This document shows positions 6,637-13,711 of a stretch of DNA of 14,861 nt, piece after piece. The DNA comes from CAYNXB01 sp964401045. Its GTDB lineage: Bacteria; Pseudomonadota; Alphaproteobacteria; Sphingomonadales; Sphingomonadaceae. The notes beneath the pieces are model-generated. The model made no database searches. It had not been told where the DNA came from and saw nothing but the letters and a program-made list of their open reading frames with translations. Where the stretch lies: positions 1 through 14,861 of the forward strand of contig CAYNXB010000068.1 of assembly GCA_964401045.1 (NCBI GenBank). Reading direction: 5' to 3'. Position 1 is the stretch's first letter. Each line of letters begins with the position of its first letter. The position numbers and the translations under genes are program-made.

Positions 6637-7020
6637 TCATGCCTCTTGCAAGGTGCATTGCAGCGGGTGCTGGTTCTCGCGCGCGAAGTCCATCACCTGA
6701 CTGACCTTGGTTTCAGCGACTTCGTAGGGGAACACGCCGCACACGCCGACGCCGCGCTGATGGACATGCAGCATCACCCGCGTCGCCTGCTCGAGGTCCA
6801 TGCGGAAGAAGCGTTTGAGGACCATCACGACGAATTCCATCGGCGTGTAATCGTCGTTGAGCATCAGCACCTTGTATTGCTTTGGTTTCTTGGTGCGGCT
6901 GCGGGTCTTGGTGGCGACGCCGACCTGGCCGTCGTTGTCGCCCAGGTGGGAATCGTCGTCGTCCCCGGCAGCGCGGACGCGCAGGGGCAACTCGTCAGGC
7001 AAGGGAAGGGCCAGGCTCAT
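6637..7020 (-). CDS. clpS: ATP-dependent Clp protease adaptor ClpS
   Basis: ClpS binds N-degron substrates and delivers them to the ClpA(P) protease in the cytosol. The 127-residue protein has an acidic and basic unstructured N-terminus (about 1-45) and then the ClpS core. That core is YKVLMLNDDYTPMEFVVMVL (degron pocket residues NDD and M), FFRMDLEQATRVMLHVHQRGVGVCGVFPYEVAETK and a C-terminal helix. The ATG at 7020 is chosen; an in-frame TTG at 7083 is possible but unsupported. No Shine-Dalgarno precedes the ATG, and a promoter-like pair sits so close that the mRNA may be leaderless. The partner clpA, usually beside clpS, is not in the window. Confidence 0.95.
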   Translation of the reverse strand: MSLALPLPDELPLRVRAAGDDDDSHLGDNDGQVGVATKTRSRTKKPKQYKVLMLNDDYTPMEFVVMVLKRFFRMDLEQATRVMLHVHQRGVGVCGVFPYEVAETKVSQVMDFARENQHPLQCTLQEA

Positions 7021-7026
7021 CAGCGC

Positions 7027-7056
7027 AGAATATCGTATCGTCTTGCTGCGCCGCAA
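7027..7056 (-). promoter_or_regulatory. Possible sigma70-type promoter of clpS
   Basis: On the minus strand TTGCGG (7056-7051) and TATTCT (7032-7027) are separated by 18 bp. The -10 box ends six bases before the clpS ATG, so transcription would start at or near the A of the ATG. The match is moderate and the call is inference. Confidence 0.35.
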
Positions 7057-7090
7057 GATGGGGCGGGCGATTTCGTAGCTCAACGGGCCA

Positions 7091-7135
7091 GTAAGAAACG
7101 AAACGGGCCGGAAGCGTTACCGCCACCGGCCCGTT
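7091..7135 (-). terminator. Terminator downstream of the phasin gene (minus strand)
   Basis: AACGGGCCGG (7102-7111) and CCGGCCCGTT (7126-7135) form a 10-bp perfect stem with a 14-nt loop. On the minus strand TTTCGTTTCTT follows. It lies 57 bp beyond the phasin stop. A second copy of the 5' arm, TCAACGGGCC (7080-7089), could pair with 7128-7137 instead. Confidence 0.7.
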
Positions 7136-7139
7136 GATA

Positions 7140-7170
7140 CCTGCTGCCGGGGAGAGGATCCTGCAGCAGG
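7140..7170. repeat. Small inverted repeat after the phasin gene
   Basis: CCTGCTGC (7140-7147) and GCAGCAGG (7163-7170) are perfect inverted repeats in the 3' untranslated region of the phasin gene, just ahead of its terminator. They probably form an mRNA-stabilising or auxiliary terminator hairpin. Confidence 0.5.
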
Positions 7171-7192
7171 AAAGTCGTTCTCGCAGCGAAAA

Positions 7193-7975
7193 TCAGGCAG
7201 GCTTGCCGATCTTCTCCGCCGCCAGGCTCACGCGGCCCGAAATCGGGGCGAAGCTTTCGGTGGCAAGCTTGACCGCCGCTTCGGTGTTCTTCGAGCCATA
7301 GGCGACCAGCGATTCGAAGTTGCGGCGCAGGAGCTTGCCCTGGAGCTGGAACAGCTCGGTGGGGCTTTTTACCGCGGCGAACTCCTTGAGGTCGGCAGTG
7401 GCCGTCTCGTAGGCGCTCTTGGCTTCGTCGGCGTAAGTCTTGCCAAGGCTCTGCACGCCGGCGGCGAGGATCTTGCCGGATTCGACGAGAGCTTCGACGT
7501 TGCCCTTGGCGAACTCGGTCGCTTCGGCGGACATTTCGGCGCCCTTGTCATAGGCCGCCTTGGCGCGGCTCTGGAACTCGCCGACAGTGTCGGTGATGGT
7601 CTTGCTGAAATCGGGCGTTTTGGCACTGGCCATGATCTTTTCCTTCAACTGCGTAATCGTGGGATGCGTCGTGCTAGGAGCCGGGCTCTTCTTGGCGGAG
7701 ACCGGCGCAGGTTTTCTGGTTGGCTTCTTCGGCCAGTCAGGAGCGGCCTTGAGGGCCTTGGTCTTGGCTTTCGTCGCCATGACTCTCGGCGCTTCGGCCT
7801 GGGTGCGTTCGACCTTCGGCTCCGGCTCCGCGGGCTTCGCCGCCTTCGGAGCGTCCGGCTTCAAGGCCCGCGAGGCATTCAGCGGTGTCGGTTCCGACTT
7901 GGCCGGAACCCCGGCAGAGGCCGCGGCATAAGCCTTTTCAGCGGAATCGCTTTGCGTGTCAGCTTCGTCGGCCAT
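7193..7975 (-). CDS. Phasin (polyhydroxyalkanoate granule-associated protein)
   Basis: Phasins coat PHA granules and control their number and size. The 260-residue protein has an Ala/Lys/Pro-rich disordered N-terminus (1-115) followed by a helical phasin domain (about 120-255: FQSRAKAAYDKGAEMSAEATEF, GNVEALVESGKILAAGVQ, KSPTELFQLQGKLLRRNFE). Long basic N-termini of this kind are usual in sphingomonad phasins. The ATG at 7975 has GAGGAC upstream; an earlier in-frame ATG at 8026 falls inside the operator-like repeat and is rejected. An internal ATG at Met115 (7633) has a strong AAGGAAAAG and could give a 146-residue short form. The gene follows phaC by 110 bp on the same strand, with operator-like sites between. 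Confidence 0.93.
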   Translation of the reverse strand: MADEADTQSDSAEKAYAAASAGVPAKSEPTPLNASRALKPDAPKAAKPAEPEPKVERTQAEAPRVMATKAKTKALKAAPDWPKKPTRKPAPVSAKKSPAPSTTHPTITQLKEKIMASAKTPDFSKTITDTVGEFQSRAKAAYDKGAEMSAEATEFAKGNVEALVESGKILAAGVQSLGKTYADEAKSAYETATADLKEFAAVKSPTELFQLQGKLLRRNFESLVAYGSKNTEAAVKLATESFAPISGRVSLAAEKIGKPA

Positions 7976-8012
7976 GCCGTCCTCGTCATTCCCGCAGCGG
8001 GCGCGAACCTCT

Positions 8013-8076
8013 TTGCTGCAGTGCACAAAATAGGGAGGCGGCCGGCAGAGTCAAGGATATTTTGTGCAGCGCACAA
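8013..8076. promoter_or_regulatory. Paired operator-like palindromes upstream of the phasin gene (PhaR-like)
   Basis: Two similar sites flank the likely phasin promoter region: TTGCTGC-AGT-GCACAA (8013-8028) and TTGTGC-AGC-GCACAA (8062-8076, perfect palindrome). In addition TGCACAAAATA (8022-8032) and TATTTTGTGCA (8058-8068) form an 11-bp perfect inverted repeat. The half-site spacing GC-N3-GC recalls CTGC-N3/4-GCAG sites reported for PhaR of PHA-producing alphaproteobacteria. PhaR is thought to leave such sites when polymer forms. Binding is inference. Confidence 0.6.
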
Positions 8077-8085
8077 TCGGAGAGG

Positions 8086-9897
8086 TCAGCGGGTCCGCAC
8101 ATAGCGCCCCGGCGCATCTTCGATCACCGCGTCTGACTTGTCCTCGCCCGGCTTGCGCTTGCCCTTGACCGGAACGCGCGCGCCGTCCTGTGTGGTGAGC
8201 CATTGCAGCCAGTCGGGCCACCAGCTTCCCTTGTGCTCGGTGGCGCCGCCGACGAACGCATCGAACGATCCGCAGGCCGCGTCGTTGGTCCAGTACTGGT
8301 ACTTCTGCGCCGCCGGCGGGTTGACCACGCCGGCGATGTGGCCGCTGCCGGCAAGCACGAAGCGCGCCGGGCCCGCCAGATGCTCGAGCATGCGGAACAC
8401 ACTCCCGGCCGGGGCGATATGATCCTCCCGCCCGGCCTGAACATAAGCCGGCGTCTGCACCCGCGCGAGGTCGATCGGCGTGCCGTCGGCGGAAAGCGCG
8501 TCGGGCTCGACCAGCCGGTTGTCGCGATAGAGATCGCGCAAGTAGGCGAGGTGCCACTTCGCGGGCAGGTTGGTGACATCCCCGTTCCAGTGCAGCAGGT
8601 CGAACGACGGATACTCCTCGCCGAGGAGGTAGTTATTGACCACGTAACTCCAGATCAGATCGTTGCCGCGCAGCAGGTTGAAGGTCGCGGCCATGTAGCG
8701 ACCGTCGAGGAAGCCCGCCTGGCTCGCCTGTTCGATCAGTCCCAGTTGGGCATCGTCGACGAACAGCTTGAGATCGCCCGGTGCGCTGAAATCGACTTGC
8801 GCGGTGAAGAACGTCGCGCTCGCGACCTTGCTCGCCTCGCCGCGCCGCGCGAGCACGGCCAGCGTGGCGGCGAGCGTCGTGCCCGCGACGCAGTAGCCGA
8901 TCGCGTGGACCGCAGGCACCTCCAGCCGCTCGCGGATATGGTCGATCGCGGCGATCTGCGCGCGGACGTAATCGTCCCACGTCACCTCGGCCATGCTTTC
9001 GTCGGCCGATTTCCAGCTGATCATGAAGACCGTCAGCCCCTGGTCGACGGCCCACTTCACGAAGCTCTTCTTGGGATTGAGATCGAGAATGTAGAAGCGG
9101 TTGATCCACGGTGGGAAGATTACCAGCGGCACCGCCAGCACTTCGTCCGTGGCGGGCGCGTACTGGATCAACTGGAACAGCGGCGTCTCGAACACCACCT
9201 TGCCCGGCGTCGCTGCGATCGTCTCACCGAGCTTGAACGCATCGGGCGTCGAATGGGTGAGTTGCCCGCGTTCAAGATCGGCGGCAAGGTGCTCCATGCC
9301 TTTGACCAGGTTCTCGCCATGGGTTTCGAGCGTGCGCTCGACCACCACCGGGTTGAGCAGGGGGAAATGGTCGGGGCTCATCGCGTCGAGCATTGTCCGG
9401 GTGGCGAAGCGCAGCTGATCGCGCTGTTCCTCCGTCAGCCCTTCGGCATGCCCGGCCATCGCTTCGATGCGCTCGGCGAACAGAAGGTAAGTCTGATGGA
9501 TCAACGCATAGAGCGGCTGGTCGCGCCATCGGGGATCGGCGAACCGGCGGTCCGTGCGGGGAAGCTGGGGATCGCCGCCGCGCTCGTACTGGCCCAGCAC
9601 ATCGCCCCACAGCGCCATGCCATCGCGCCATAGTTCCGCCTGGGCTTCGGGATCGGCGAACGGAGCCACGCCGCGAAACGCCGCGAGCCATTCGGCGGGA
9701 TCGAGCAGCAGGGGCGGCGGTTCGGCACCGCGCGCGGGGAGGGCGTAGAACTCTCGCCACAAGTGCTGCAGCTTGTCGGCGCTCTCCGCCCACTGTCCGG
9801 CCCCGGCGGCGGGTGGCGCGAAAGCGGCGAGCATCGTGTCGACCGCCTCAACCTGCAGATCGAGCAGGTCGGCGAAGGTTTTTGCGGGATCGGCCAT
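8086..9897 (-). CDS. phaC: Class I polyhydroxyalkanoate synthase
   Basis: PhaC polymerises (R)-3-hydroxyacyl-CoA into PHA at the granule surface. The 603-residue protein has an N-terminal PhaC_N-type region (about 50-290) and an alpha/beta-hydrolase core. The catalytic triad can be placed: Cys336 in GYCVAGTT (lipase-like box with Ser replaced by Cys), Asp492 in REDHIAP and His520 in GSGHIAGVVNPP. The PHA synthase signature FPPWINRFYILDLNPKKSFVKW is present. ATG 9897 (MADPAKTF) is chosen; the longer frame to 10044 crosses the promoter region and the start of the divergent aminotransferase gene. No clear ribosome-binding site precedes the ATG. It is followed by the phasin gene on the same strand; phaA and phaB are not here. 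Confidence 0.95.
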   Translation of the reverse strand: MADPAKTFADLLDLQVEAVDTMLAAFAPPAAGAGQWAESADKLQHLWREFYALPARGAEPPPLLLDPAEWLAAFRGVAPFADPEAQAELWRDGMALWGDVLGQYERGGDPQLPRTDRRFADPRWRDQPLYALIHQTYLLFAERIEAMAGHAEGLTEEQRDQLRFATRTMLDAMSPDHFPLLNPVVVERTLETHGENLVKGMEHLAADLERGQLTHSTPDAFKLGETIAATPGKVVFETPLFQLIQYAPATDEVLAVPLVIFPPWINRFYILDLNPKKSFVKWAVDQGLTVFMISWKSADESMAEVTWDDYVRAQIAAIDHIRERLEVPAVHAIGYCVAGTTLAATLAVLARRGEASKVASATFFTAQVDFSAPGDLKLFVDDAQLGLIEQASQAGFLDGRYMAATFNLLRGNDLIWSYVVNNYLLGEEYPSFDLLHWNGDVTNLPAKWHLAYLRDLYRDNRLVEPDALSADGTPIDLARVQTPAYVQAGREDHIAPAGSVFRMLEHLAGPARFVLAGSGHIAGVVNPPAAQKYQYWTNDAACGSFDAFVGGATEHKGSWWPDWLQWLTTQDGARVPVKGKRKPGEDKSDAVIEDAPGRYVRTR

Positions 9898-9941
9898 CGC
9901 GGGCAGCTTAGCTGCGGTCGGTGAAATTTGTGAGTCCCATC

Positions 9942-9958
9942 GCATTGCAATGCAGCAA
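9942..9958. promoter_or_regulatory. Operator-like site upstream of phaC (PhaR-like)
   Basis: On the minus strand TTGCTGC-ATT-GCAA (9958-9945) matches the layout of the two sites before the phasin gene. It overlaps a 12-bp perfect palindrome GCATTGCAATGC (9942-9953). It lies about 45-60 bp upstream of the phaC start, in the divergent phaC/aminotransferase gap. Binding by a PhaR-type regulator is inference. Confidence 0.5.
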
Positions 9959-10042
9959 CTTCGATTGCGCTCCCACCACGCATGCGTCACAATCGCACCC
10001 CGCACGGGCAATTCCGCCCTCGCGACATGGATACAAGAGGTC

Positions 10043-11242
10043 ATGGATACCGATTTCTACCGCATCAAGCGCCTGCCGCCCTACGTCATCGCCGAAGTCA
10101 ATGCGATGCGGGCAGCAGCACGCGCAAGCGGTAGGGACATCATCGACCTCGGCATGGGCAACCCGGACCTGCCGCCGCCGCAACACGTGATCGACAAGCT
10201 GTGCGAAGTCGCACAGCGACCGGACGCGCATGGCTATTCGCAGTCGAAGGGCATTCCCGGGCTGCGCAAGGCCCAGGCGAACTACTACCAGCGCCGCTGG
10301 GGGGTTGAGCTCGATCCCGAGAGCGAAGTGGTGGTCACGCTTGGCTCGAAGGAGGGGCTCGCGAGCCTCGCCACAGCGATCACCGCGCCGGGCGATACGA
10401 TCCTTGCTCCCAACCCGAGCTACCCGATTCACATGTTCGGGTTCGTGATCGCCGGGGCGACGATCCGCGCCGTGCCGACCACGCCCGACGAACGCTACTG
10501 GGATTCGCTCGAGCGCGCGATGCGTTTCACCACCCCTCGGCCGACGGTGCTGGTGGTGAATTATCCGTCCAACCCGACCGCCGAAGTGGTCGATCTCGCA
10601 TTCTACCAGAAGCTGGTCGACTGGGCGAAGGAGAACAAGGTGTGGGTCCTCTCCGACCTCGCCTATTCGGAACTCTACTACAACGGCAAGCCCACCCCCT
10701 CGATCCTCCAGGCCAAGGGCGCGAAGGACGTGGCGATCGAGTTCACCTCGCTGTCGAAGACGTTTTCGATGGCCGGGTGGCGGATCGGCTTTGCGGTCGG
10801 CAACAAGACGCTGATCTCGGCATTGACCCGGGTGAAGAGCTACATCGATTATGGCGCTTTCACCCCGCTCCAGGCGGCCGCCTGCGCGGCGCTCAACGGG
10901 CCGCAAGACATCGTCGCGAAGAACCGCGAGCTCTATCACAAGCGGCGTGACGTGATGGTCGATGCCTTCGGCCGCGCCGGGTGGGACATCCCCCCGCCCG
11001 AAGCCTCGATGTTCGCCTGGGCGCCGCTTCCGGCCGCGCTCAAGGACATGGGCAGCCTCGAGTTCTCCAAGCAACTGCTGACCCATGCCGACGTCGCCGT
11101 CGCACCCGGCGTCGGTTACGGCGAGGATGGCGAGGGCTATGTGCGCATTGCGCTGGTCGAGAACGAGCAGCGCCTGCGCCAGGCCGCGCGCAACATCCGC
11201 CGTTACCTCCAGTCGATGGGAGTCAACGCTTCGGCGGCATAA
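10043..11242 (+). CDS. alaC: AlaC-type class I/II aminotransferase (glutamate-pyruvate aminotransferase)
   Basis: This PLP enzyme interconverts pyruvate and glutamate with alanine and 2-oxoglutarate. The 399 residues align by eye with E. coli AlaC from end to end: RIKRLPPYVIAEV, DIIDLGMGNPD, GYSQSKGIPGLR, GSKEGLASL, PNPSYPIHMFG, NYPSNPTAE and GWRIGFAVGNKTLISAL. The PLP lysine is K239 in TSLSKTFSMAG, and the substrate-carboxylate arginine is in GYVRIALVE near the C-terminus. The ATG at 10043 has AAGAGG upstream and is preferred over an in-frame start at 9773 inside phaC. The family is often annotated LL-diaminopimelate aminotransferase, which remains an alternative. A terminator follows at once, so it is probably a single-gene unit divergent from phaC. 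Confidence 0.93.
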   Translation: MDTDFYRIKRLPPYVIAEVNAMRAAARASGRDIIDLGMGNPDLPPPQHVIDKLCEVAQRPDAHGYSQSKGIPGLRKAQANYYQRRWGVELDPESEVVVTLGSKEGLASLATAITAPGDTILAPNPSYPIHMFGFVIAGATIRAVPTTPDERYWDSLERAMRFTTPRPTVLVVNYPSNPTAEVVDLAFYQKLVDWAKENKVWVLSDLAYSELYYNGKPTPSILQAKGAKDVAIEFTSLSKTFSMAGWRIGFAVGNKTLISALTRVKSYIDYGAFTPLQAAACAALNGPQDIVAKNRELYHKRRDVMVDAFGRAGWDIPPPEASMFAWAPLPAALKDMGSLEFSKQLLTHADVAVAPGVGYGEDGEGYVRIALVENEQRLRQAARNIRRYLQSMGVNASAA

Positions 11243-11247
11243 GCCGC

Positions 11248-11286
11248 CCGGGCTGCCGGTGCATGCGCCGGCAGCCCGGCGCTTTT
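11248..11286 (+). terminator. Rho-independent terminator of the aminotransferase gene
   Basis: CCGGGCTGCCGG (11248-11259) and CCGGCAGCCCGG (11268-11279) form a perfect 12-bp stem with an 8-nt loop, followed by CGCTTTTC. It begins five bases after the stop codon. Confidence 0.85.
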
Positions 11287-11381
11287 CAAATCACTGTACT
11301 CGACGTTCCAATTGACCGCTGGCGGGCGGCGGAAAAGCTGCTTATCGTCCTCTTTGGAGTGGATTTCCTGGAGAGAGGCAG

Positions 11382-12785
11382 ATGGCCACCGGTGCCGCGA
11401 CGCGCACGCTCGACGTCGCTGAGTTCCTGCAGGGGCTGACGCTGACCCCTTTTCACCGGCGGATCCTGATCCTGTCATGCCTGGTGACATTCTTCGACGG
11501 GCTCGACTTCTCGCTGATTGCCTACACGCTGCCCTACATTCGCGACGAGATGTCGCTGTCGGACGCGATGACCGGCTATGTCAGCTCGGCTGCCTTTCTC
11601 GGTCAGATGATCGGCTCGCTGGTCGGGTCGTACATCGCCGACGTGCTCGGGCGGCGGCCGGTGATCCTGCTGTGCACCGTGATGAGCGCGCTGCTGACCT
11701 TCATCACCGGCTTTGCCGGATCACCCGAGATGCTGATGGTCCTGCGGTTCCTCGGCGGGCTCGCGATCGGTGGCCTGCTGGCGCCCGCGTGGTCGCTCAA
11801 CATCGAGGCGATGCCCGCGGGTAAGCGCGCGACCGCCGTTACCGTGATCATGCTCGGTTTCAGCACGGGCGCTTCGGCCGCAGGGCCGATCACCAATTTT
11901 GTCGCGCCTTATTTCGGATGGCATTACGTGTTCTTCGTCTGCGGCGCGCTGACCCTTGTGCTGGCGCTCGCGCTGCAGTTCACGCTGCCCGAATCCGCCC
12001 GCTGGCTGGTAGCCAAGAACAAGCCGGCGGCGCGCATCGTCCCACTCCTCAGCCGCTTCGAGCCGGCGACCGACTTCAGCCGTTTCGACAGCTTCGCGCT
12101 GTCGGACGAGCACAAGACCGGGAACAGGAATTCGCCGCTGGCGAAGTTCCTCGGGCTGTTCCACGGATGGCTGGCCTGGATCACACCATTGATCTGGGCC
12201 GCCTATTTCTGCAGCTCGTTCTCGATCTATCTCAAGTCCAGCTATGGCGTGCTGTTCCTCGAAATCCTCGGGGTCGACCGGCAGGAAGCTGCGTGGATCA
12301 GCGCCGCAGGCGGCATCACCGGCGCGGTGGCGGGCGTATTATTGCTTATGCTCACGGAAAAGCGCGGACCGGGCTGGATCACGCTCGCGCCGCTGTTGGC
12401 GATCCCGTTCACACTGCTGGTCGGATTCGGGATCGTGCTCGACGGGCCGCTTTTCATACCCGTGATTTTCACCGGCATGGTCCTGGTCGGTGCAGGACAC
12501 GCGGCCGTTATCTCGATCACCAGCGTCTATTACCCAAGCGCGATCCGCGCGACCGGCGGCGGCTGGGCAAGCTTCATGGCCAAGTTCGCCGCGGTCGCGG
12601 CGCCGATCATCGGGGGGTACTATTTCCTCTCGGGTCCGCTGGCGGTGCTCAACGGCTACAACGCCACCGCGATCGCGCTGGTGGGGGTCGTGGCCGGGGT
12701 GCTGGCAGTGGCCCATTTCGCGCGCAAACTGAACTCGGCGCCATCGGAGGCGGTGGTTCCGGCCGAAGCCCCCACCGCCGCGTGA
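11382..12785 (+). CDS. MFS transporter, aromatic acid:H+ symporter (AAHS) type
   Basis: This 467-residue inner-membrane permease has twelve predicted membrane segments in two halves joined by a cytosolic loop (about 205-255). The first segment carries FFDGLDFSLIAYTLP, matching the D-G-x-D motif of the aromatic acid:H+ symporter family (PcaK, BenK, VanK). The loop 2-3 motif appears as GSYIADVLGRRPVIL, and RFLGGLAIGGLLAPAWSLNIEAMPAGKR matches segment 4 and the loop 4-5 motif. PESARWLVAKNK follows segment 6. The likely substrate is an aromatic acid or other carboxylate, but no catabolic gene lies beside it, so this is open. ATG 11382 has GGAGAGAGG upstream. It lies downstream of the aminotransferase terminator and should have its own promoter. 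Confidence 0.88.
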   Translation: MATGAATRTLDVAEFLQGLTLTPFHRRILILSCLVTFFDGLDFSLIAYTLPYIRDEMSLSDAMTGYVSSAAFLGQMIGSLVGSYIADVLGRRPVILLCTVMSALLTFITGFAGSPEMLMVLRFLGGLAIGGLLAPAWSLNIEAMPAGKRATAVTVIMLGFSTGASAAGPITNFVAPYFGWHYVFFVCGALTLVLALALQFTLPESARWLVAKNKPAARIVPLLSRFEPATDFSRFDSFALSDEHKTGNRNSPLAKFLGLFHGWLAWITPLIWAAYFCSSFSIYLKSSYGVLFLEILGVDRQEAAWISAAGGITGAVAGVLLLMLTEKRGPGWITLAPLLAIPFTLLVGFGIVLDGPLFIPVIFTGMVLVGAGHAAVISITSVYYPSAIRATGGGWASFMAKFAAVAAPIIGGYYFLSGPLAVLNGYNATAIALVGVVAGVLAVAHFARKLNSAPSEAVVPAEAPTAA

Positions 12786-12828
12786 CGGTGCGGACCTCGC
12801 TGCTCGCGACCGGAATGAGACCGGTGTG

Positions 12829-12853
12829 GGAACGCACTTAACCTAGGTTCGTC
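12829..12853 (+). promoter_or_regulatory. Near-consensus EcfG promoter of the small lipoprotein gene
   Basis: GGAAC (12829-12833) is followed after exactly 16 bp by CGTC (12850-12853), one base from the CGTT consensus. It lies 33 bp upstream of the lipoprotein ATG, the same distance as the two perfect EcfG promoters in this window lie from their genes. Confidence 0.55.
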
Positions 12854-12886
12854 TAGCCCGCAGCAATCCAGAACGGAGACCTGCCC

Positions 12887-13177
12887 ATGAAGAAGCTCGC
12901 CATCCTGTTCACCGGCGCCGCGGCGCTCGCGCTTTCCGCCTGCGGCGGCGCCAACGATAGCGCGGCCGATGATGCCGCGGACACCACCACCGTGGTGCAT
13001 GAAGACGTTCCTGTCACGACCGAGACTGCCGTGGTGAACGATGCCGATGGCACCGACAGCGCCGCGCCCGACACGGTGACGGTCGACAGCAACGGAGTGA
13101 AGGTCGACATCGACAGCAATGGCACCGCCGTGAAGGCCGACAGTAAAGGCGGCTCCGTTTCGGTCAGCGATCGGTAA
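12887..13177 (+). CDS. Small acidic lipoprotein
   Basis: The 96-residue product starts with a lipoprotein signal (MKKLAILFTGAAALALSACGG); the lipobox LSAC predicts lipidation of Cys19. The mature part is hydrophilic and acidic, rich in Asp, Thr, Val and Ser. It ends in a short quasi-repeat around VDSNGVKVDIDSNG and AVKADSKGG that could form beta strands. No known domain is recognised. GGAGA precedes the ATG, and a near-consensus EcfG promoter lies upstream, so stress induction is plausible. The stop codon abuts the stop codon of the convergent cupin gene with no base between. It resembles the lipoprotein at 3853-4086 in its signal and composition only. Confidence 0.88.
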   Translation: MKKLAILFTGAAALALSACGGANDSAADDAADTTTVVHEDVPVTTETAVVNDADGTDSAAPDTVTVDSNGVKVDIDSNGTAVKADSKGGSVSVSDR

Positions 13178-13681
13178 CTAGCCGAGCGCGCGGTACTCCA
13201 TCGCGCCGCCGGTCGGCACGGCCGACGGCAGCGGTTTACCTTGTTCCAGCAGGAGCTGCGGGTATTCGCGCAGCACGCTTTCGGCGTCGGTCACGGCGAT
13301 CACCTCGCCCGCCTCGCCGAGATGGAGCATCGCGCCGTAGATCACGAACAGCACATCGGTCGGCTCATTCGCATGGTCGGCGACCTTCAGAGTGTGTGTG
13401 CTGCCCGGCGGCTCGAACAGGTACGATCCATTGCGATTCGGCGGGCTGTCCGGATATTCGAGGTAGGCCCACTCACCGGCGAGCGTGAACGCGTGGACTT
13501 CGCCCGTATGCTTATGCGGCGCGACGAGGACGCCGGGCTCGAACACCATCCGCACAGCGAACCGGCCGCCTTCGATGTCGGCCATCAGCAGCTTCAGCTT
13601 GATGCGTGGATCGCCCGCCCAGCCGTCGGCCCACGGCAGCGAGTTCGACGCCGCGTGGAAGGATTTCGGAACCATCGTCAT
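13178..13681 (-). CDS. Cupin protein of the 2,4'-dihydroxyacetophenone dioxygenase-like family
   Basis: The 167-residue protein is a single-domain cupin. Metal-ligand motifs are visible: H-x-H then E and H in APHKHTGEVHAFTLAGEW (about 55-72), and the second motif FEPPGSTHTL (about 89-98). GEWAYLEYPD and YLFEPPGSTHTL match my memory of the ChrR-like cupins annotated as 2,4'-dihydroxyacetophenone dioxygenase. Those cleave a C-C bond with a bound metal, but most homologues are uncharacterised and the true substrate here is unknown. ATG 13681 has GGAGGA nine bases upstream. It is the last gene of a minus-strand unit after rnk and a 56-residue protein, and converges stop-to-stop on the lipoprotein gene. 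Confidence 0.82.
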   Translation of the reverse strand: MTMVPKSFHAASNSLPWADGWAGDPRIKLKLLMADIEGGRFAVRMVFEPGVLVAPHKHTGEVHAFTLAGEWAYLEYPDSPPNRNGSYLFEPPGSTHTLKVADHANEPTDVLFVIYGAMLHLGEAGEVIAVTDAESVLREYPQLLLEQGKPLPSAVPTGGAMEYRALG

Positions 13682-13711
13682 CCGCAGCGCTCCTCCGGTG
13701 ATACCGCCGGT

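Noticed and set aside
4466..6704. Two long plus-strand open frames (4466-5572 and 5565-6704) opposite lptG and lptF
   Set aside because: They are shadows of well-supported membrane proteins; their His/Arg/Gln-rich composition fits antisense reading of high-GC coding DNA.
8203..9633. Long plus-strand open frame (476 codons) opposite phaC
   Set aside because: It is fully antisense to a PHA synthase with an intact catalytic triad, is rich in Arg/His/Glu/Val as expected from a GC-rich shadow frame, and shows no domain.
9773..10042. N-terminal extension of the aminotransferase to 9773
   Set aside because: The extra 90 residues lie inside phaC on the opposite strand; the family begins near residue MDTDFYRIKRLPPY and ATG 10043 has AAGAGG upstream.
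9908..11086. 392-codon minus-strand frame opposite the aminotransferase gene
   Set aside because: It is antisense to a complete AlaC-like enzyme and its sequence has no recognisable fold or ribosome-binding site.
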